Source: Sporosalibacterium faouarense (GTDB taxonomy: Bacteria; Bacillota; Clostridia; Tissierellales; VENL01). Taken from it: a DNA stretch of 64,000 bases. Positions 27,769 through 37,444 of this stretch are shown here, piece by piece. The notes beneath the pieces were generated by a model, which was not told where the DNA came from, did not search any database, and saw nothing but the letters and a program-made list of their open reading frames with translations. The DNA is taken from NCBI RefSeq assembly GCF_016765695.1, contig NZ_JAETGO010000089.1, positions 124,001 to 188,000 of the forward strand, written 5' to 3'. The translations under genes and the position numbers were made by a program. How positions within the stretch are numbered: position 1 is the first letter of the stretch; every line of letters starts with the position of its first letter.

Positions 27769-28380
27769 TTATTCTAAGTTAATTTCTATTTTATTGGTAG
27801 ACTCATTTCCAAACTCAGAAATTTTTAATCTTTGAATGTTTCTATTATCATCAAAATATCCACTAACCATAAATATGCCTTTGTTCGATTGAATTAGCAA
27901 AGTATAAGACTCTTGTCTAGCTCCAATTGTAGGTTGTCTTCTAGAAAGATTAAAACTATTAACATTCTTAATATCACTACCAATAAAGTCTGTCGCTTCC
28001 TCATTATTTTCAATAGCTTGAATAATTTCATTAGTATATTCCTGAGTTTTTTTCATCTCCCTATGCTCTAAAGTTACATTAATAATGATGAGAGAAATTA
28101 TAAAGATCGCTACAACCCATCCAGCTATTGCCCACTTTCTCTGTGTTCTATGTAGATCATCTATATCATACCATGTCTTATTTTTCCAAGCTAATTCATT
28201 ACCTTTAGCTCCCAAATAAAACGGAATTATAATATTTACAATTGGTAAAAACGCTAATAAAGCTATATATGATTTGTTTGCTAATCCCCAAATCCAAGTT
28301 AACCAAAATGCTCCCCAATTCCATTTACTCACTCCTGGTGGAACAGAAGTATATTCTCCGTGTCCTGAAGTGTTTTCCAT
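27769..28380 (-). CDS. DUF2628-like membrane protein with periplasm-side domain
   Basis: 203 residues. The start, VPPGVSKWNWGAFWLTWIWGLANK, is typical of small bacterial membrane proteins of the DUF2628/Coa1-like group. Helices lie at about 30-60 and 85-105 (GWVVAIFIISLIIINVTL). The C-terminal half is soluble (NEIIQAIENNEEA ... LLIQSNKGIFMVSGYFDD). GGGGGAGATAG precedes the ATG. Function unknown. Confidence 0.65.
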   Translation of the reverse strand: MENTSGHGEYTSVPPGVSKWNWGAFWLTWIWGLANKSYIALLAFLPIVNIIIPFYLGAKGNELAWKNKTWYDIDDLHRTQRKWAIAGWVVAIFIISLIIINVTLEHREMKKTQEYTNEIIQAIENNEEATDFIGSDIKNVNSFNLSRRQPTIGARQESYTLLIQSNKGIFMVSGYFDDNRNIQRLKISEFGNESTNKIEINLE

Positions 28381-28424
28381 TCTATCTCCCCCAATTCATT
28401 TATATCTAATTATACTTTTTTCTA

Positions 28425-28715
28425 CTACATATCGTCAGTAGAATTAAAATACTTTTTCTCGTTTTTATTCCATTGTGACAGTCCACCACTAACACCAATT
28501 AGTACTCCTGAAAGTACGACTGTACCGATATATTCTCGAAAATAACTCCTCGTAAAAATAAAATTAAAACTAAACTTAAAAATAGATGTGAAAATAGGAT
28601 GTATGATTGCCATAAAATAAATATTAGGTAAAATATAATCTATAATAATATAGCGTTTCCTTCCCTTAAGTCTCTTTTCACCCCATGTAGCAACAAAGTT
28701 TGACGTCTTTTCCAT
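28425..28715 (-). CDS. Hypothetical small membrane protein
   Basis: 96 residues with two or three hydrophobic stretches (YIIIDYILPNIYFMAII, IGTVVLSGVLIGVSGGLS) and a charged, Asp-rich tail. GAGGAG precedes the ATG. No family recognised. Confidence 0.55.
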   Translation of the reverse strand: MEKTSNFVATWGEKRLKGRKRYIIIDYILPNIYFMAIIHPIFTSIFKFSFNFIFTRSYFREYIGTVVLSGVLIGVSGGLSQWNKNEKKYFNSTDDM

Positions 28716-28895
28716 AAAAATTACTCCTCTATTATTTCTTTTGTTAATTGTATCATGATTTAAGTTAAAAATTTGTCGTATTATATCGATATAACAGAAA
28801 AGTAATTCGATTTAATATTAAAAAGCCCTTCAAAAATAAATCGAAAGACCTCATATATAAGCTGATATCATTTTAAAGTTGTACTATTTACTCTA

Positions 28896-29192
28896 TTATG
28901 AAATAATATTTGCACAGCCAACTAGCAATATTGCAACACAAGCCATTATAAGTCCTGCTTTACCATAATTCTTTAAAGTTGTATTACTAGACCCAAAAGC
29001 TAAGAATAACAATACAATTATATTAACGATAGGAATCCCTGTTCCAATTAAGATTAGTACCCAAGTTCCAATACTAACCTCATCACCATCTCCATTATAA
29101 GTATAATTAACATCATTTCCATACTGATTATTTTGATTTTGGAATGAACCCATATTGTTATCAAAGCGTCCATCATCATTAAAATTAGACAT
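28896..29192 (-). CDS. Small membrane protein with disordered Asn/Gln-rich N-terminus
   Basis: 98 residues. The first 45 are rich in Asn, Asp, Gly and Gln (MSNFNDDGRFDNNMGSF), then come two helices (VLILIGTGIPIVNIIVLLFLAFG, AGLIMACVAILLVG). The two-helix part resembles small DUF-type proteins common in Firmicutes. GGGGGAT precedes the start, and the second of two in-frame ATGs has the better spacing. Confidence 0.65.
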   Translation of the reverse strand: MSNFNDDGRFDNNMGSFQNQNNQYGNDVNYTYNGDGDEVSIGTWVLILIGTGIPIVNIIVLLFLAFGSSNTTLKNYGKAGLIMACVAILLVGCANIIS

Positions 29193-29301
29193 AATCATAT
29201 CCCCCTTTTAAATTATCTAAATATATTATCTATATAAACATAATAATAAACTTTTGTAAAATTAGCAAATAATTTCCATTAATAAATGTATTTATTAGCT
29301 T

Positions 29302-29688
29302 CTAGTCATTATATACTAATTCTTCAACCAATGGTATATCAGCGGGGGCTAGTTTATAATTGAGTAAATATTCTCTATCAACCCATCTAAATTCGTCATG
29401 ATCTACTAGATGTATATCACCTCTTGCTATTCTTCCTTTATATCCAATCAGCTTAATGACTTTATCACCATAGTCATAAATACTCTCACATAAGAAATCC
29501 TCTACATCAACATGAATACTCATTTCTTCCATCAGCTCACGTCTTAAGCTTTCTTTAGGATCCTCTCCTTTTTCCATTTTACCTCCAGGAAATTCCCAAA
29601 AGCCCTCAAGGTGTTTACCACTCTTTCTCTTGGCAATCAACACTTCATTCTTACTATTTATTAATATCCCTGCAACTACTTCAATCAT
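29302..29688 (-). CDS. MutT-like Nudix hydrolase
   Basis: 128 residues from the ATG at 29688 (AAGGAG site). It has an intact Nudix box, GGKMEKGEDPKESLRRELMEEM, giving GX5EX7REUXEE with the metal-binding glutamates. The strand IEVVAGILINSKNEVLIAKR and GFWEFPGG are typical of the (deoxy)nucleoside triphosphate pyrophosphohydrolase MutT/CTP group. It probably sanitises oxidised nucleotides. Confidence 0.92.
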   Translation of the reverse strand: MIEVVAGILINSKNEVLIAKRKSGKHLEGFWEFPGGKMEKGEDPKESLRRELMEEMSIHVDVEDFLCESIYDYGDKVIKLIGYKGRIARGDIHLVDHDEFRWVDREYLLNYKLAPADIPLVEELVYND

Positions 29689-29844
29689 TTCTTTCTCCTT
29701 CCACACTATATACTTATTATATTATTAAGAATTATATCCATTAAATTAGTATTTTACAATATTACAGTTAGGAGAAATAAACAATATATTATTAATGTCT
29801 ATATAGATATATGTTGATATTTATTAAGAAACATGCAAATCAAT

Positions 29845-30678
29845 TTATTGCAGTTTATTATTTTCTAATGTAATTTTCACCTTGTCAAAATAATCATCTA
29901 ATCCTTCTTCTTGTTTTAATCTAAAGTATAGACTTCTAAGTAAATTTTTAGCATTTGAAACCACTATGTGATCTACAGAATAGTCACCAGTATTATTAAT
30001 ATCGATAAATCTATCAATCCATTTTTTTAATTCTCCCCCACTAATTAACTTTCTTTTCAAAATACTAATAATAGCTACAGCCATTCGTTCATCTTCACCA
30101 TTATAATATAAATACTCATTGGTAAACATCTTATAATGGATTGCGTCCAGTATATCCATCAAATCAAATTTATTCATAGTATTACACTTGGCTAATTCAT
30201 CAAAACCATCAGAAGTATGGGCGACTGAATGTGCCCACCCTTTATTAGCTACAAAGCCTCTTAAATCCTTTTCTTTCTTATTATATTCGATTAATTTATC
30301 TTTAACCAATTGAATATCCTCTGCTGATAGATATGAATCTTCAACATGAGTTCCAACCAAAAGAGGAGGAAGTAATACAGAGAAGGTCCTTCTAAATACT
30401 GAGTCAGTTCCTATTTCACCTATTTTATAAAACAAATACTCTTCATTAAGTACCTTATAAAGAATTTCTTTTTTCTCATCCGCAGAATAAACTCCTCTAA
30501 TAATCCAGTGAGCGAATACTCTATATATCAAATCATCTCTTAACTCTGGATCAGTGTCACCAATATTGTTTAATAAATACTCAGTGAGTCCTAGATAATT
30601 AATATCTTCTGTTGGTTTATAATCATTTTCTTTAATTTCAATTAACTTTTTCTTTAAAGCAATCTTATCTCTATACAT
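29845..30678 (-). CDS. DUF2785 family protein
   Basis: 277 residues, fully helical in appearance. DPELRDDLIYRVFAHWI, RRTFSVLLPPLLV and FVANKGWAHSVAHTSDGFDEL are the hallmark blocks of DUF2785, a soluble family of unknown function. GGGGGATGAGGT precedes the ATG. A 27-base gap separates it from the upstream GNAT gene, so the two are probably co-transcribed. Confidence 0.85.
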   Translation of the reverse strand: MYRDKIALKKKLIEIKENDYKPTEDINYLGLTEYLLNNIGDTDPELRDDLIYRVFAHWIIRGVYSADEKKEILYKVLNEEYLFYKIGEIGTDSVFRRTFSVLLPPLLVGTHVEDSYLSAEDIQLVKDKLIEYNKKEKDLRGFVANKGWAHSVAHTSDGFDELAKCNTMNKFDLMDILDAIHYKMFTNEYLYYNGEDERMAVAIISILKRKLISGGELKKWIDRFIDINNTGDYSVDHIVVSNAKNLLRSLYFRLKQEEGLDDYFDKVKITLENNKLQ

Positions 30679-30705
30679 ACCTCATCCCCCTCTACTAACA
30701 CCAAT

Positions 30706-31272
30706 TTACTTATTTTCACCCTTAATAACTCTTTTTCCTAAATAAATATCTGGCTTTCCTAACCCATTAGCATCTGGCATTACTCCAATAATCTTATATC
30801 CAATCTTTTGATAAAACTCATATGGATGTCCTTTAAAATTTTTAATATTTTTAATTTTATCCCATAGATTATCATAAAGGTCAACATTAGATAAAGAAGT
30901 CATGTTATTCTCATCATCACTACCCAGTTGAATAGTTATTCCACCTTTAGTTCTCACCTGTTCCTCTAAATCTAGTACCAATTTTCTTCCAATGCCTCTT
31001 TTCCTAAATCTAGAATCTACTACCAAAGGATGTAGCTCCCACACATTGCCATCATATTGACTTATTCCGCCTATCCATCCTAATACCTGGTCCGTATTGT
31101 CTACTGCAATTCTACAAAGCCTACCATCTTGGAAGCAATTATTAACTTCTTCCAATGCGCTCTCTAAAGTAGGCCACCCATTTGGCCAATTTTCTTTAAA
31201 TCCATCTACTAATAGCTTTGCTGCTTGAATAATGTATTTATCATCATTTTTATTCAGTGACACAATTTCCAC
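30706..31272 (-). CDS. GNAT acetyltransferase, aminoglycoside 6'-like
   Basis: 188 residues from a GTG behind GGAGGTG. The blocks AAKLLVDGFKENWPNGWPT, VLGWIGGISQYDGNVWELHPLVV and RFRKRGIGRKLVLDLEEQV (acetyl-CoA loop), then HPYEFYQKIGYKIIGVMPDANG, resemble AAC(6')-type acetyltransferases. Whether it acts on aminoglycosides cannot be told. It is divergent from uvsE across 279 bases. Confidence 0.87.
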   Translation of the reverse strand: MEIVSLNKNDDKYIIQAAKLLVDGFKENWPNGWPTLESALEEVNNCFQDGRLCRIAVDNTDQVLGWIGGISQYDGNVWELHPLVVDSRFRKRGIGRKLVLDLEEQVRTKGGITIQLGSDDENNMTSLSNVDLYDNLWDKIKNIKNFKGHPYEFYQKIGYKIIGVMPDANGLGKPDIYLGKRVIKGENK

Positions 31273-31551
31273 ATGTTCACCTCCAGATTAATTGTACAAT
31301 TTAGTTCGATGTCCTAATTATTATTATACCATTAAGTAACATTACTAGAATTCTATTCTAGTTTTATTTTATTAAATTTTATCTATTTAAAAAGATACAA
31401 ATATTATATTAAAGATAAGTACTAAGAAATAATTAAAATCAGCTAAAAATACATAGACTAAGATATGTGAATTTATATGTTAACTATTTTTAAATAAACT
31501 TGACTCTTAAAGTTAGCTATATATAAATTATTTCGAAAGGATTTGATTTTG

Positions 31552-32514
31552 ATGAAAGTTAGATTAGGCTATGTAGCAATGGCTATAGATTTAAAAGACT
31601 GCTCTCCTTCTAAAACAATTACATATACAAGATATGAAAAATTAAAAGATGACGAATTAAAGCTATACAAACTTAATAAATTGACTGAAAAAAATTTAGA
31701 AAATACAAGAAGGATTCTTTTATATAATAAATCTCATAATATAAAAGTATATAGATTAACTTCTAAGATAGTTCCTTTAGCTACTCATAATAACGTTATT
31801 GAATGGGATTATGTAAGTGAGTATACAAAAATTTATAATAGTATTAGCAATATTATAAAAGAAAATAATATGAGAATAAGTGCCCACCCAGACCATTTTA
31901 CTATTATTTCTTCACCTAGAGAAGATGTCGTAGAGGCATCAATAAAAGATTTGATTTACCATAATAATATTATGAATGCTATGGGACTAAGTTCATCTGA
32001 AGGTAAGTTAGTTCTACATATAGGTGGTAAATATGATTCAAAAGAGAAAACAAAGCTACGATTTATAGATAACTTTAGGAAACTACCTGAGGAAATTAGA
32101 AATAGAATTATTTTAGAAAACGATGACAAGATATATAATATAGAAGATGTGTTGGAAATTACTAAAGAACTTAATATTCCTATGGTAGTAGACATTCATC
32201 ATCATTGGTGTAACCACAAAGAAGATAACTTAGATAATCTCCTTGAGCAGATATTTGATACCTGGAATAACCAAAAGCTATCACCTAAAATTCATATATC
32301 TAGCCCTAAATCTGATAAGAAAAAAAGAGCCCATGCAGATAATGTGGATTTTAACTTCTTTTATGATTTTATGAAAAATGCTAAAAAGGTAAACAGAGAT
32401 TTTGATATAATGATAGAAGCAAAAAATAAAAACGTGGCATTATTTAACCTCATGGAAAATATAAAAGAGAATGAGAACTTTAAAATAATCAATAATTCCA
32501 CCTTTGAAATGTAG
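31552..32514 (+). CDS. uvsE: UV DNA damage endonuclease UvsE
   Basis: About 320 residues from the ATG at 31552 (AAAGGA). Landmarks of the TIM-barrel UVDE family are RLGYVAMAIDL, LYKLNKLTEKNLENTRRIL, RISAHPDHFTIISS (metal His), LVLHIGGKYDSK, RIILENDDKIYN (Glu), VVDIHHHWCN, KIHISSPKS and AHADNVDF. It nicks 5' of UV photoproducts independently of UvrABC; in Bacillus it protects spores. It is the only plus-strand gene in the accessory array. No SOS box is visible upstream. Confidence 0.95.
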   Translation: MKVRLGYVAMAIDLKDCSPSKTITYTRYEKLKDDELKLYKLNKLTEKNLENTRRILLYNKSHNIKVYRLTSKIVPLATHNNVIEWDYVSEYTKIYNSISNIIKENNMRISAHPDHFTIISSPREDVVEASIKDLIYHNNIMNAMGLSSSEGKLVLHIGGKYDSKEKTKLRFIDNFRKLPEEIRNRIILENDDKIYNIEDVLEITKELNIPMVVDIHHHWCNHKEDNLDNLLEQIFDTWNNQKLSPKIHISSPKSDKKKRAHADNVDFNFFYDFMKNAKKVNRDFDIMIEAKNKNVALFNLMENIKENENFKIINNSTFEM

Positions 32515-32537
32515 CTTGTTATCTTAGAAAGTTAATT

Positions 32538-32595
32538 ACCCTTAATAGCAAAGACTCCTTCAGGTGAATGATAGGATATCTTTGTTATTAAGGGT
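32538..32595. terminator. Long hairpin between uvsE and the radical SAM remnant
   Basis: ACCCTTAATAGCAAAGA pairs with TCTTTGTTATTAAGGGT, 17 bp with one G-U, around a 24-base loop. It separates convergent genes and lacks a long T run, so it could act as terminator or as a stabilising 3' end. Confidence 0.6.
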
Positions 32596-32629
32596 ATTCC
32601 TTATCTTATAGGGATTTCGTTATAACACT

Positions 32630-33134
32630 TCATAATCCTTCATATTGTCTTGATTTTTCTCTAAGGGTTGCACACATATCACAAATTGAGAAAAACTCCT
32701 CAGAATCAAGCCTTATCCCTTTATTCTTCATTTGTATTAGCAAACCTTGTACTCCCTCTTCTAAAATTACTTTCATCTGTTCATTTTCATAAGGGTCATA
32801 ATTATCTATTATTTCAATGATATCAATCTTGATAATATTTCCAATACTAAAATCCCTACAAATGATTACATCTCCATTGGGGTCAATACTTAATGATTTA
32901 ATTTTATCAAGGGGATCAGTATAGGGTACGTCTCCACATTTACCAGTTGAGAAATATTGTTTCTGTGGTAAATAGTCTAGTAAGTTTTCAATAGCTGCTC
33001 CCTCTGGGTATAGTACATTGCCATTCCCAATTTGAAGTATTTTTACTTTGTACAGAACAGTGCTTACACCTCGAACCACATTCATTAGTAACGAAAAATT
33101 CTAATCTTTCTAAATTAATATATCTATTGGTCAT
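32630..33134 (-). pseudogene. Radical SAM/SPASM gene with internal deletion
   Basis: From the ATG at 33134 (GGGGGAT site) the frame reads LEFFVTNECGSRCKHCSV, a radical SAM CxxxCxxC start, for about 33 codons. The reading frame then shifts, and the other frame carries the SPASM-like second half (FSTGKCGDVPYTDPLDK, SIDPNGDVIICRDFSIGN, CDMCATLREKSRQ). Roughly 150-200 residues of barrel are missing. The 151-residue frame starting at 33085 is therefore not a native protein. Intact relatives would mature peptides or modify proteins. Confidence 0.85.
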
Positions 33135-33154
33135 GATTATCCCCCTAATTTTGC

Positions 33155-33712
33155 TTAATCACCAGGTACTACAGATTTTTTCATCTTATTATATAAAGTA
33201 GTTGCTTCTTGCATTGAATTTGCCGGTGCTGCAATTACTTCACCATTTTCAGAAAATGAATTCTTACTGCTCTCTTCAACTAAAGATATTACACATTTTT
33301 CAAACCTTTTATCAAGTATTACATTTCCTAATAGCACATATTCACCTGGTTCAATATATAGATTTCCTTTTTGACCTCCGCCCAGTGAAGGGTCATAGTA
33401 AAGTATGGGTTCATTAAAATAATTCTGATTTTCAGAAAAATAAGTTGATATTTTAATTTTAGGATATTCAATACCATTGATAAAAATACTTCCTTTAAAA
33501 ATAGTAGCTTTTAAAACCTTTCTATGTACATATCCCTTAAACTTTATTGTAACCTCTTCTTGACTATCATTATCTTTGTCATATTTAATACCTACCATAC
33601 TCGTCTCAACATCTCTTGGAAAAATATAATAAATATAGCTAATAACCATTATTAGTATTATAATAATTATTATTCTTGATTTTTTCTTAATTATATACTG
33701 CTCAGAATCCAT
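33155..33712 (-). CDS. Hypothetical membrane-anchored protein
   Basis: 185 residues. A basic start (YIIKKKSR) and one helix (IIIIIILIMVISYIYYIF) precede an extracytoplasmic domain with beta-rich character (EVTIKFKGYVHRKVLKAT, EPGEYVLLGNVIL). Family not recognised. AAAGGAG precedes the ATG. It is in line with the zinc-ribbon/DUF2007-like gene upstream (30-base gap), so probably one unit. Confidence 0.6.
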   Translation of the reverse strand: MDSEQYIIKKKSRIIIIIILIMVISYIYYIFPRDVETSMVGIKYDKDNDSQEEVTIKFKGYVHRKVLKATIFKGSIFINGIEYPKIKISTYFSENQNYFNEPILYYDPSLGGGQKGNLYIEPGEYVLLGNVILDKRFEKCVISLVEESSKNSFSENGEVIAAPANSMQEATTLYNKMKKSVVPGD

Positions 33713-33742
33713 ATCTTATCTCCTTTGCTAAGTATGATATTA

Positions 33743-34282
33743 TTAAAATATTTGTCTCATATAGATTAGAACTAGAATCAAAACAGGTATAATGCAAAAT
33801 AATAAAATAACCCATCTAAAACTTTTATTTTTAGATATATCCTCATTTTCTTCGAATTCTTTAGTATCTACACTTTCAATTAATCCTTCTTCTTCAGAGC
33901 TTTTCTCTTCAAAATAATCAGAATCCGATGAATTATGCTCTAGAAACTCTATTACTTCCTCAGCCTTTTCAATCTGATGCTTTGGTACATATAAATCGGT
34001 GCCTTGACAATTCCTTGCACCATAAATTTTTAGCAATTGACCTGATCCTTTTTGTTTCTCAAAAACAATAATATCATTTGACTCTAGCAAAGATATAACT
34101 GTATCACTTTCAAATCCATCAGATATATTTTTTAAAAAAACTAGTTCCATTTCCTGTTCAGTTTCCATATAATTATCTTTTTGCTCTGAAACTTCTTCTT
34201 TCTCTACCAAATTAACATTACAATCACTACATATTTTAAAACCTTCCCTGTATTCATTCTTGCACTTCGGACATACTAGCAT
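33743..34282 (-). CDS. Zinc-ribbon, DUF2007-like, membrane-tail protein
   Basis: 179 residues. The N-terminal ribbon is VCPKCKNEYREGFKICSDC (two CxxC pairs). The middle is a DUF2007-like domain (FLKNISDGFESDTVISLLES ... TDLYVPKHQIEKAEEVI), a fold found in putative signal-transducing proteins. An acidic Glu/Ser linker and a C-terminal transmembrane helix (WVILLFCIIPVLILVLIY) follow. AGGGGTGAC precedes the ATG. The ribbon would face the cytoplasm. Confidence 0.75.
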   Translation of the reverse strand: MLVCPKCKNEYREGFKICSDCNVNLVEKEEVSEQKDNYMETEQEMELVFLKNISDGFESDTVISLLESNDIIVFEKQKGSGQLLKIYGARNCQGTDLYVPKHQIEKAEEVIEFLEHNSSDSDYFEEKSSEEEGLIESVDTKEFEENEDISKNKSFRWVILLFCIIPVLILVLIYMRQIF

Positions 34283-34392
34283 ATTGTCACCCCTAAAACT
34301 TATTTATAAAAATATTTTGAATCATAAGAACCTAATTTACATCGAAAAGTTTATAGTTATATGTTAAAAATACTATCTTTCCCAACAGAACT

Positions 34393-35268
34393 TTACTCGA
34401 CTCTTTCAATCCTCTTATATGTATTATCTAATGAATCTTCTAAAACAATTTCTATTGTTATTTTAGATTTATCTAATTTATTAATTTTACTTAAATCTAC
34501 TTCTTCAATTATGAACCAATAATCTTGTCCATCGTGTTCTAACTGTTTTCTAGGAGCTTTCCTATTATCCTCTTGATTAGCCTCAATTATATCAATTGAT
34601 TTAATTTCTTTGTTATCATAATATACATTACAAATCGCTTTAATCAGCTTTGTATCGTCAATAAACCTAAATTTCGCAATCTGTGCGTCAAATTCCAACT
34701 TATCATTATTAACTTTATAAATATTAATGTCTTTCATAAATGTTGCTTCAGATTTTGAATATAAATCTAAGGATGGAATCTCTTCATACCTTATCTTATT
34801 ATCATCCATAAATGAAACCTTTAACTCATAATTGCTAGAAAAAGGTACTACTAGTTCACTTTTAAATATTCCTGTATTATCAACTAATTTTACACTATTC
34901 CACTTCTCTTTGGAATAATCATAATTTTCTCCTTTAGTTGAATCAAAAGCCTTGCGATATAATAGTTTCAACTCCCTATAATCTTGTAACTTATTTGATG
35001 TAATTTCTATATCAGTCTTTGCCAAGATTTCATCATTTTCTTTTATTTTGCTCACACTATAATTTGTATCAGCTATAATTTCATATTTATTTTTTAGTAC
35101 ATCTATCTGCTCGGTCAAATTGCTAACATCAAATGTTAGTTGGCTTACTCTATGTTTTACTTGCTGCAATTGATTGCTTAAATTGAATGTCCAAAACACT
35201 AATATAGAAATGATTATTATTAATATTACTGTGGTGAAATTTTTTAGATTAAGTTCCTTGCCTTCCAT
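34393..35268 (-). CDS. Hypothetical membrane protein with coiled coil
   Basis: 291 residues: one N-terminal helix (TTVILIIIISILVFWTF), a coiled coil at about 30-62 (LSNQLQQVKHRVSQLTFDV), then a 220-residue extracytoplasmic domain of alternating strands (ELVVPFSSNYELKVSFMDD). It may be a cell-surface sensor or anchoring protein; no family is recognised. GGGGAG precedes the ATG. Confidence 0.6.
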   Translation of the reverse strand: MEGKELNLKNFTTVILIIIISILVFWTFNLSNQLQQVKHRVSQLTFDVSNLTEQIDVLKNKYEIIADTNYSVSKIKENDEILAKTDIEITSNKLQDYRELKLLYRKAFDSTKGENYDYSKEKWNSVKLVDNTGIFKSELVVPFSSNYELKVSFMDDNKIRYEEIPSLDLYSKSEATFMKDINIYKVNNDKLEFDAQIAKFRFIDDTKLIKAICNVYYDNKEIKSIDIIEANQEDNRKAPRKQLEHDGQDYWFIIEEVDLSKINKLDKSKITIEIVLEDSLDNTYKRIERVE

Positions 35269-35303
35269 ATAATTCTCCCCTTTGCATAAAACTATCTAAA
35301 GCC

Positions 35304-35774
35304 TTACTTGTCCAAAACTTTTCCCATAAGGAATACTTTATTCTTTCTATTTTCTTCACATATTTTTTTCATGCCAAAATTTCTATAAAATTCAAATGCA
35401 TTTTTATTAGTTGATGAAACTCTTAAATGATATTCATTTAAGGATAGTTTTCTAAAGAACTCTTCAGCATACTTTAACATTTCCCTACCATATCCTCTAG
35501 CACGATATTCAGGTATCAGATAGATTAAATTGATATAACCAATTGACTTTCCACAATAATCTCTAACCAGGAGTCCTAGTTGCCCAATAGCTTTATTATC
35601 TTTTTCAACAATGAGCTGTCCATTCGGAAATTTATTGATTCTCCTCCTCATTCTATTTAAATAGGCATCTTCATCAAACCCCTCTTCTGCTCCATTACTA
35701 ATTATATGGGTATCTCTTCTAAATTTAAGGATTATATCCTTATCTTTCTCAAAATTAATATATCTTAACTCCAT
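35304..35774 (-). CDS. GNAT family N-acetyltransferase
   Basis: 156 residues from the ATG at 35774, which follows GAGGAGAAG (the frame can be opened 13 codons earlier without a ribosome site). IGYINLIYLIPEYRARGYGREML is the core strand with the acetyl-CoA loop, and YHLRVSSTNKNAFEFYRNFGMKK the substrate-side end. Substrate unknown. Confidence 0.88.
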   Translation of the reverse strand: MELRYINFEKDKDIILKFRRDTHIISNGAEEGFDEDAYLNRMRRRINKFPNGQLIVEKDNKAIGQLGLLVRDYCGKSIGYINLIYLIPEYRARGYGREMLKYAEEFFRKLSLNEYHLRVSSTNKNAFEFYRNFGMKKICEENRKNKVFLMGKVLDK

Positions 35775-35911
35775 AGTAATCTTCTCCTCATAGATCCTTA
35801 TTATTTTTATCATCTACTTTAGTTCCATATATATTCAGCTTCACTGTCCACTCGTAATTATGTTATTTTAATATCCTTAATATGGAATACTCTTATAAGC
35901 CTTGTCCAATA

Positions 35912-36694
35912 TTAAAAGAATTCATCCATAATAATATAAAACTTTATTTTATTCCAATCAGGTTTCACAATACCATAAGTACTAAAAAATAGTTCAAGCC
36001 ATTCCTCACCAAGATCTCCTTTAATAGTACGAACAGCTAATGCTATGTCTTTATATTTATCACCAACTCCAGCTCTTCCTAAATCGATAATGCCGTTTAA
36101 TTTATTTTCCTTAATAATTATGTTATCTAAGCAATAATCGCCGTGGATAAAAACATTTTCATTGCTCTGAGGTTTGAGGGATACTAATTTATCATATAAT
36201 TCTATTGGACTAATATCTCTGAACTCGCCATCTAAATCACTTTGTTTAATACCCAGTTCTAGATTTTTTCTTGCTTCTACAAGCATATTATCATCACTTT
36301 CTATATTAGGACATCCAGTTATATCAATACTATGTATCAATTTTAAGCTCTCAGCATATATTTTTACAGTATCTTCAATTGAAGCACTCTGACTTAAATA
36401 TTGTTCTAATGTAACTCCATCAATGGCAGTCATTAGTAGAAAAAAATTATTTTCACTTTTTTTGAATTCTATAATTTGTGGAGCTTTAAACCGTTCCTCA
36501 AGCCATTTAAGAAGCTTATATTCAACTTCAAGTTCCCCAGAAAATTTGTTATTAACATCTATAATCTTAAGAAAATATTCCTTACCTTCGACTATGAATT
36601 TATGCAATTCTGCCCCTGACATTCCACCGGGAACTCTTTCAAGTTCATGATTCACTAAGTAATTTTTTATTTTCTTTGGCAATTCATAATTCAT
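35912..36694 (-). CDS. APH(3')-like phosphotransferase
   Basis: 260 residues of the aminoglycoside phosphotransferase/choline kinase fold. A glycine-rich start (VPGGMSGAELHKF) and the ATP lysine in YFLKIID are present. The catalytic loop is FIHGDYCLDNIIIKENK (H-x-D-x4-N), and the metal motif IDLGRAGVGDKYKDIALA matches the DxGRxGxGD of APH(3') enzymes. It ends DWNKIKFYIIMDEFF, as APH(3') does. It may give kanamycin-type resistance; activity is unproven. GAGGAG precedes the ATG. Confidence 0.9.
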   Translation of the reverse strand: MNYELPKKIKNYLVNHELERVPGGMSGAELHKFIVEGKEYFLKIIDVNNKFSGELEVEYKLLKWLEERFKAPQIIEFKKSENNFFLLMTAIDGVTLEQYLSQSASIEDTVKIYAESLKLIHSIDITGCPNIESDDNMLVEARKNLELGIKQSDLDGEFRDISPIELYDKLVSLKPQSNENVFIHGDYCLDNIIIKENKLNGIIDLGRAGVGDKYKDIALAVRTIKGDLGEEWLELFFSTYGIVKPDWNKIKFYIIMDEFF

Positions 36695-36828
36695 TATGAT
36701 CTCCTCTCTCCGTTAATACTTTATTGTTTTTACTATCCAATCTTTAGTTGAGTTCACAACTTCATTTCTTCTATTTTATAAGACTTAATTTAGTTCTAGA
36801 AAAACTTCACCCTATTATATAATATAAT

Positions 36829-37317
36829 TTAATCAAGTCTATTTAAATATAGGTCAGATGGTTCATCGAAGTACACTGGATCATTATTAGGGTCCAAATA
36901 ATGATAATCATAGTGCTGTTTCTTAATGAGTTCACTAAATCCCCATGAGTTATAAATACTCTTAAGTTTCTCATAATTATCATTATCTACACCTATTGTA
37001 ACTTCAAAAAAACCTTTGCTCTTAACTCTATTTAGTACTACCTTCATTAACTTACTTGCCAAGCCTCTTCCTTGATATTCCTCTTGAATCCTAAATGCAC
37101 ATAAATATGCTCTTTTAACCCCATCAGCTTCGTCAGGATCTTCTGAATTCCAAAAAATGTATAGTTCACCTATAAGCTGATTTTCTTTAGTATCTTCAAC
37201 AGTCCAAAACTCTATATTTTCATCATATATCCCATCTACAAAATAGTTATATGTCGGTGAACCACTATATTCCCATAATTCCTTCATTTCATCAACTGTA
37301 GCAATCCGTATATTCAT
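36829..37317 (-). CDS. GNAT family N-acetyltransferase
   Basis: 162 residues with IGELYIFWNSEDPDEADG, RAYLCAFRIQEEYQGRGLASKLMKVVL (acetyl-CoA loop Q-G-R-G-L-A) and FFEVTIGVDNDNYEKLKSIYNSWGF: a complete GNAT. It ends in an acidic tail. AAGGAGATG precedes the ATG. Substrate unknown. Confidence 0.9.
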   Translation of the reverse strand: MNIRIATVDEMKELWEYSGSPTYNYFVDGIYDENIEFWTVEDTKENQLIGELYIFWNSEDPDEADGVKRAYLCAFRIQEEYQGRGLASKLMKVVLNRVKSKGFFEVTIGVDNDNYEKLKSIYNSWGFSELIKKQHYDYHYLDPNNDPVYFDEPSDLYLNRLD

Positions 37318-37444
37318 ATAGTCATCTCCTTAAAATTTCAAACTATCCTTTAATTATTCCTATCTATTTCCAATAGCACCTACTGTTCAAAATCTATTAT
37401 TGCCTAAGATGTACTTAGAATACTAGTTAGAATACTAGATTAAA

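Noticed and set aside
36174-36650. Plus-strand frames inside the APH-like gene
   Set aside because: They are mirror frames of a convincing kinase gene and have Ser-rich shadow composition.
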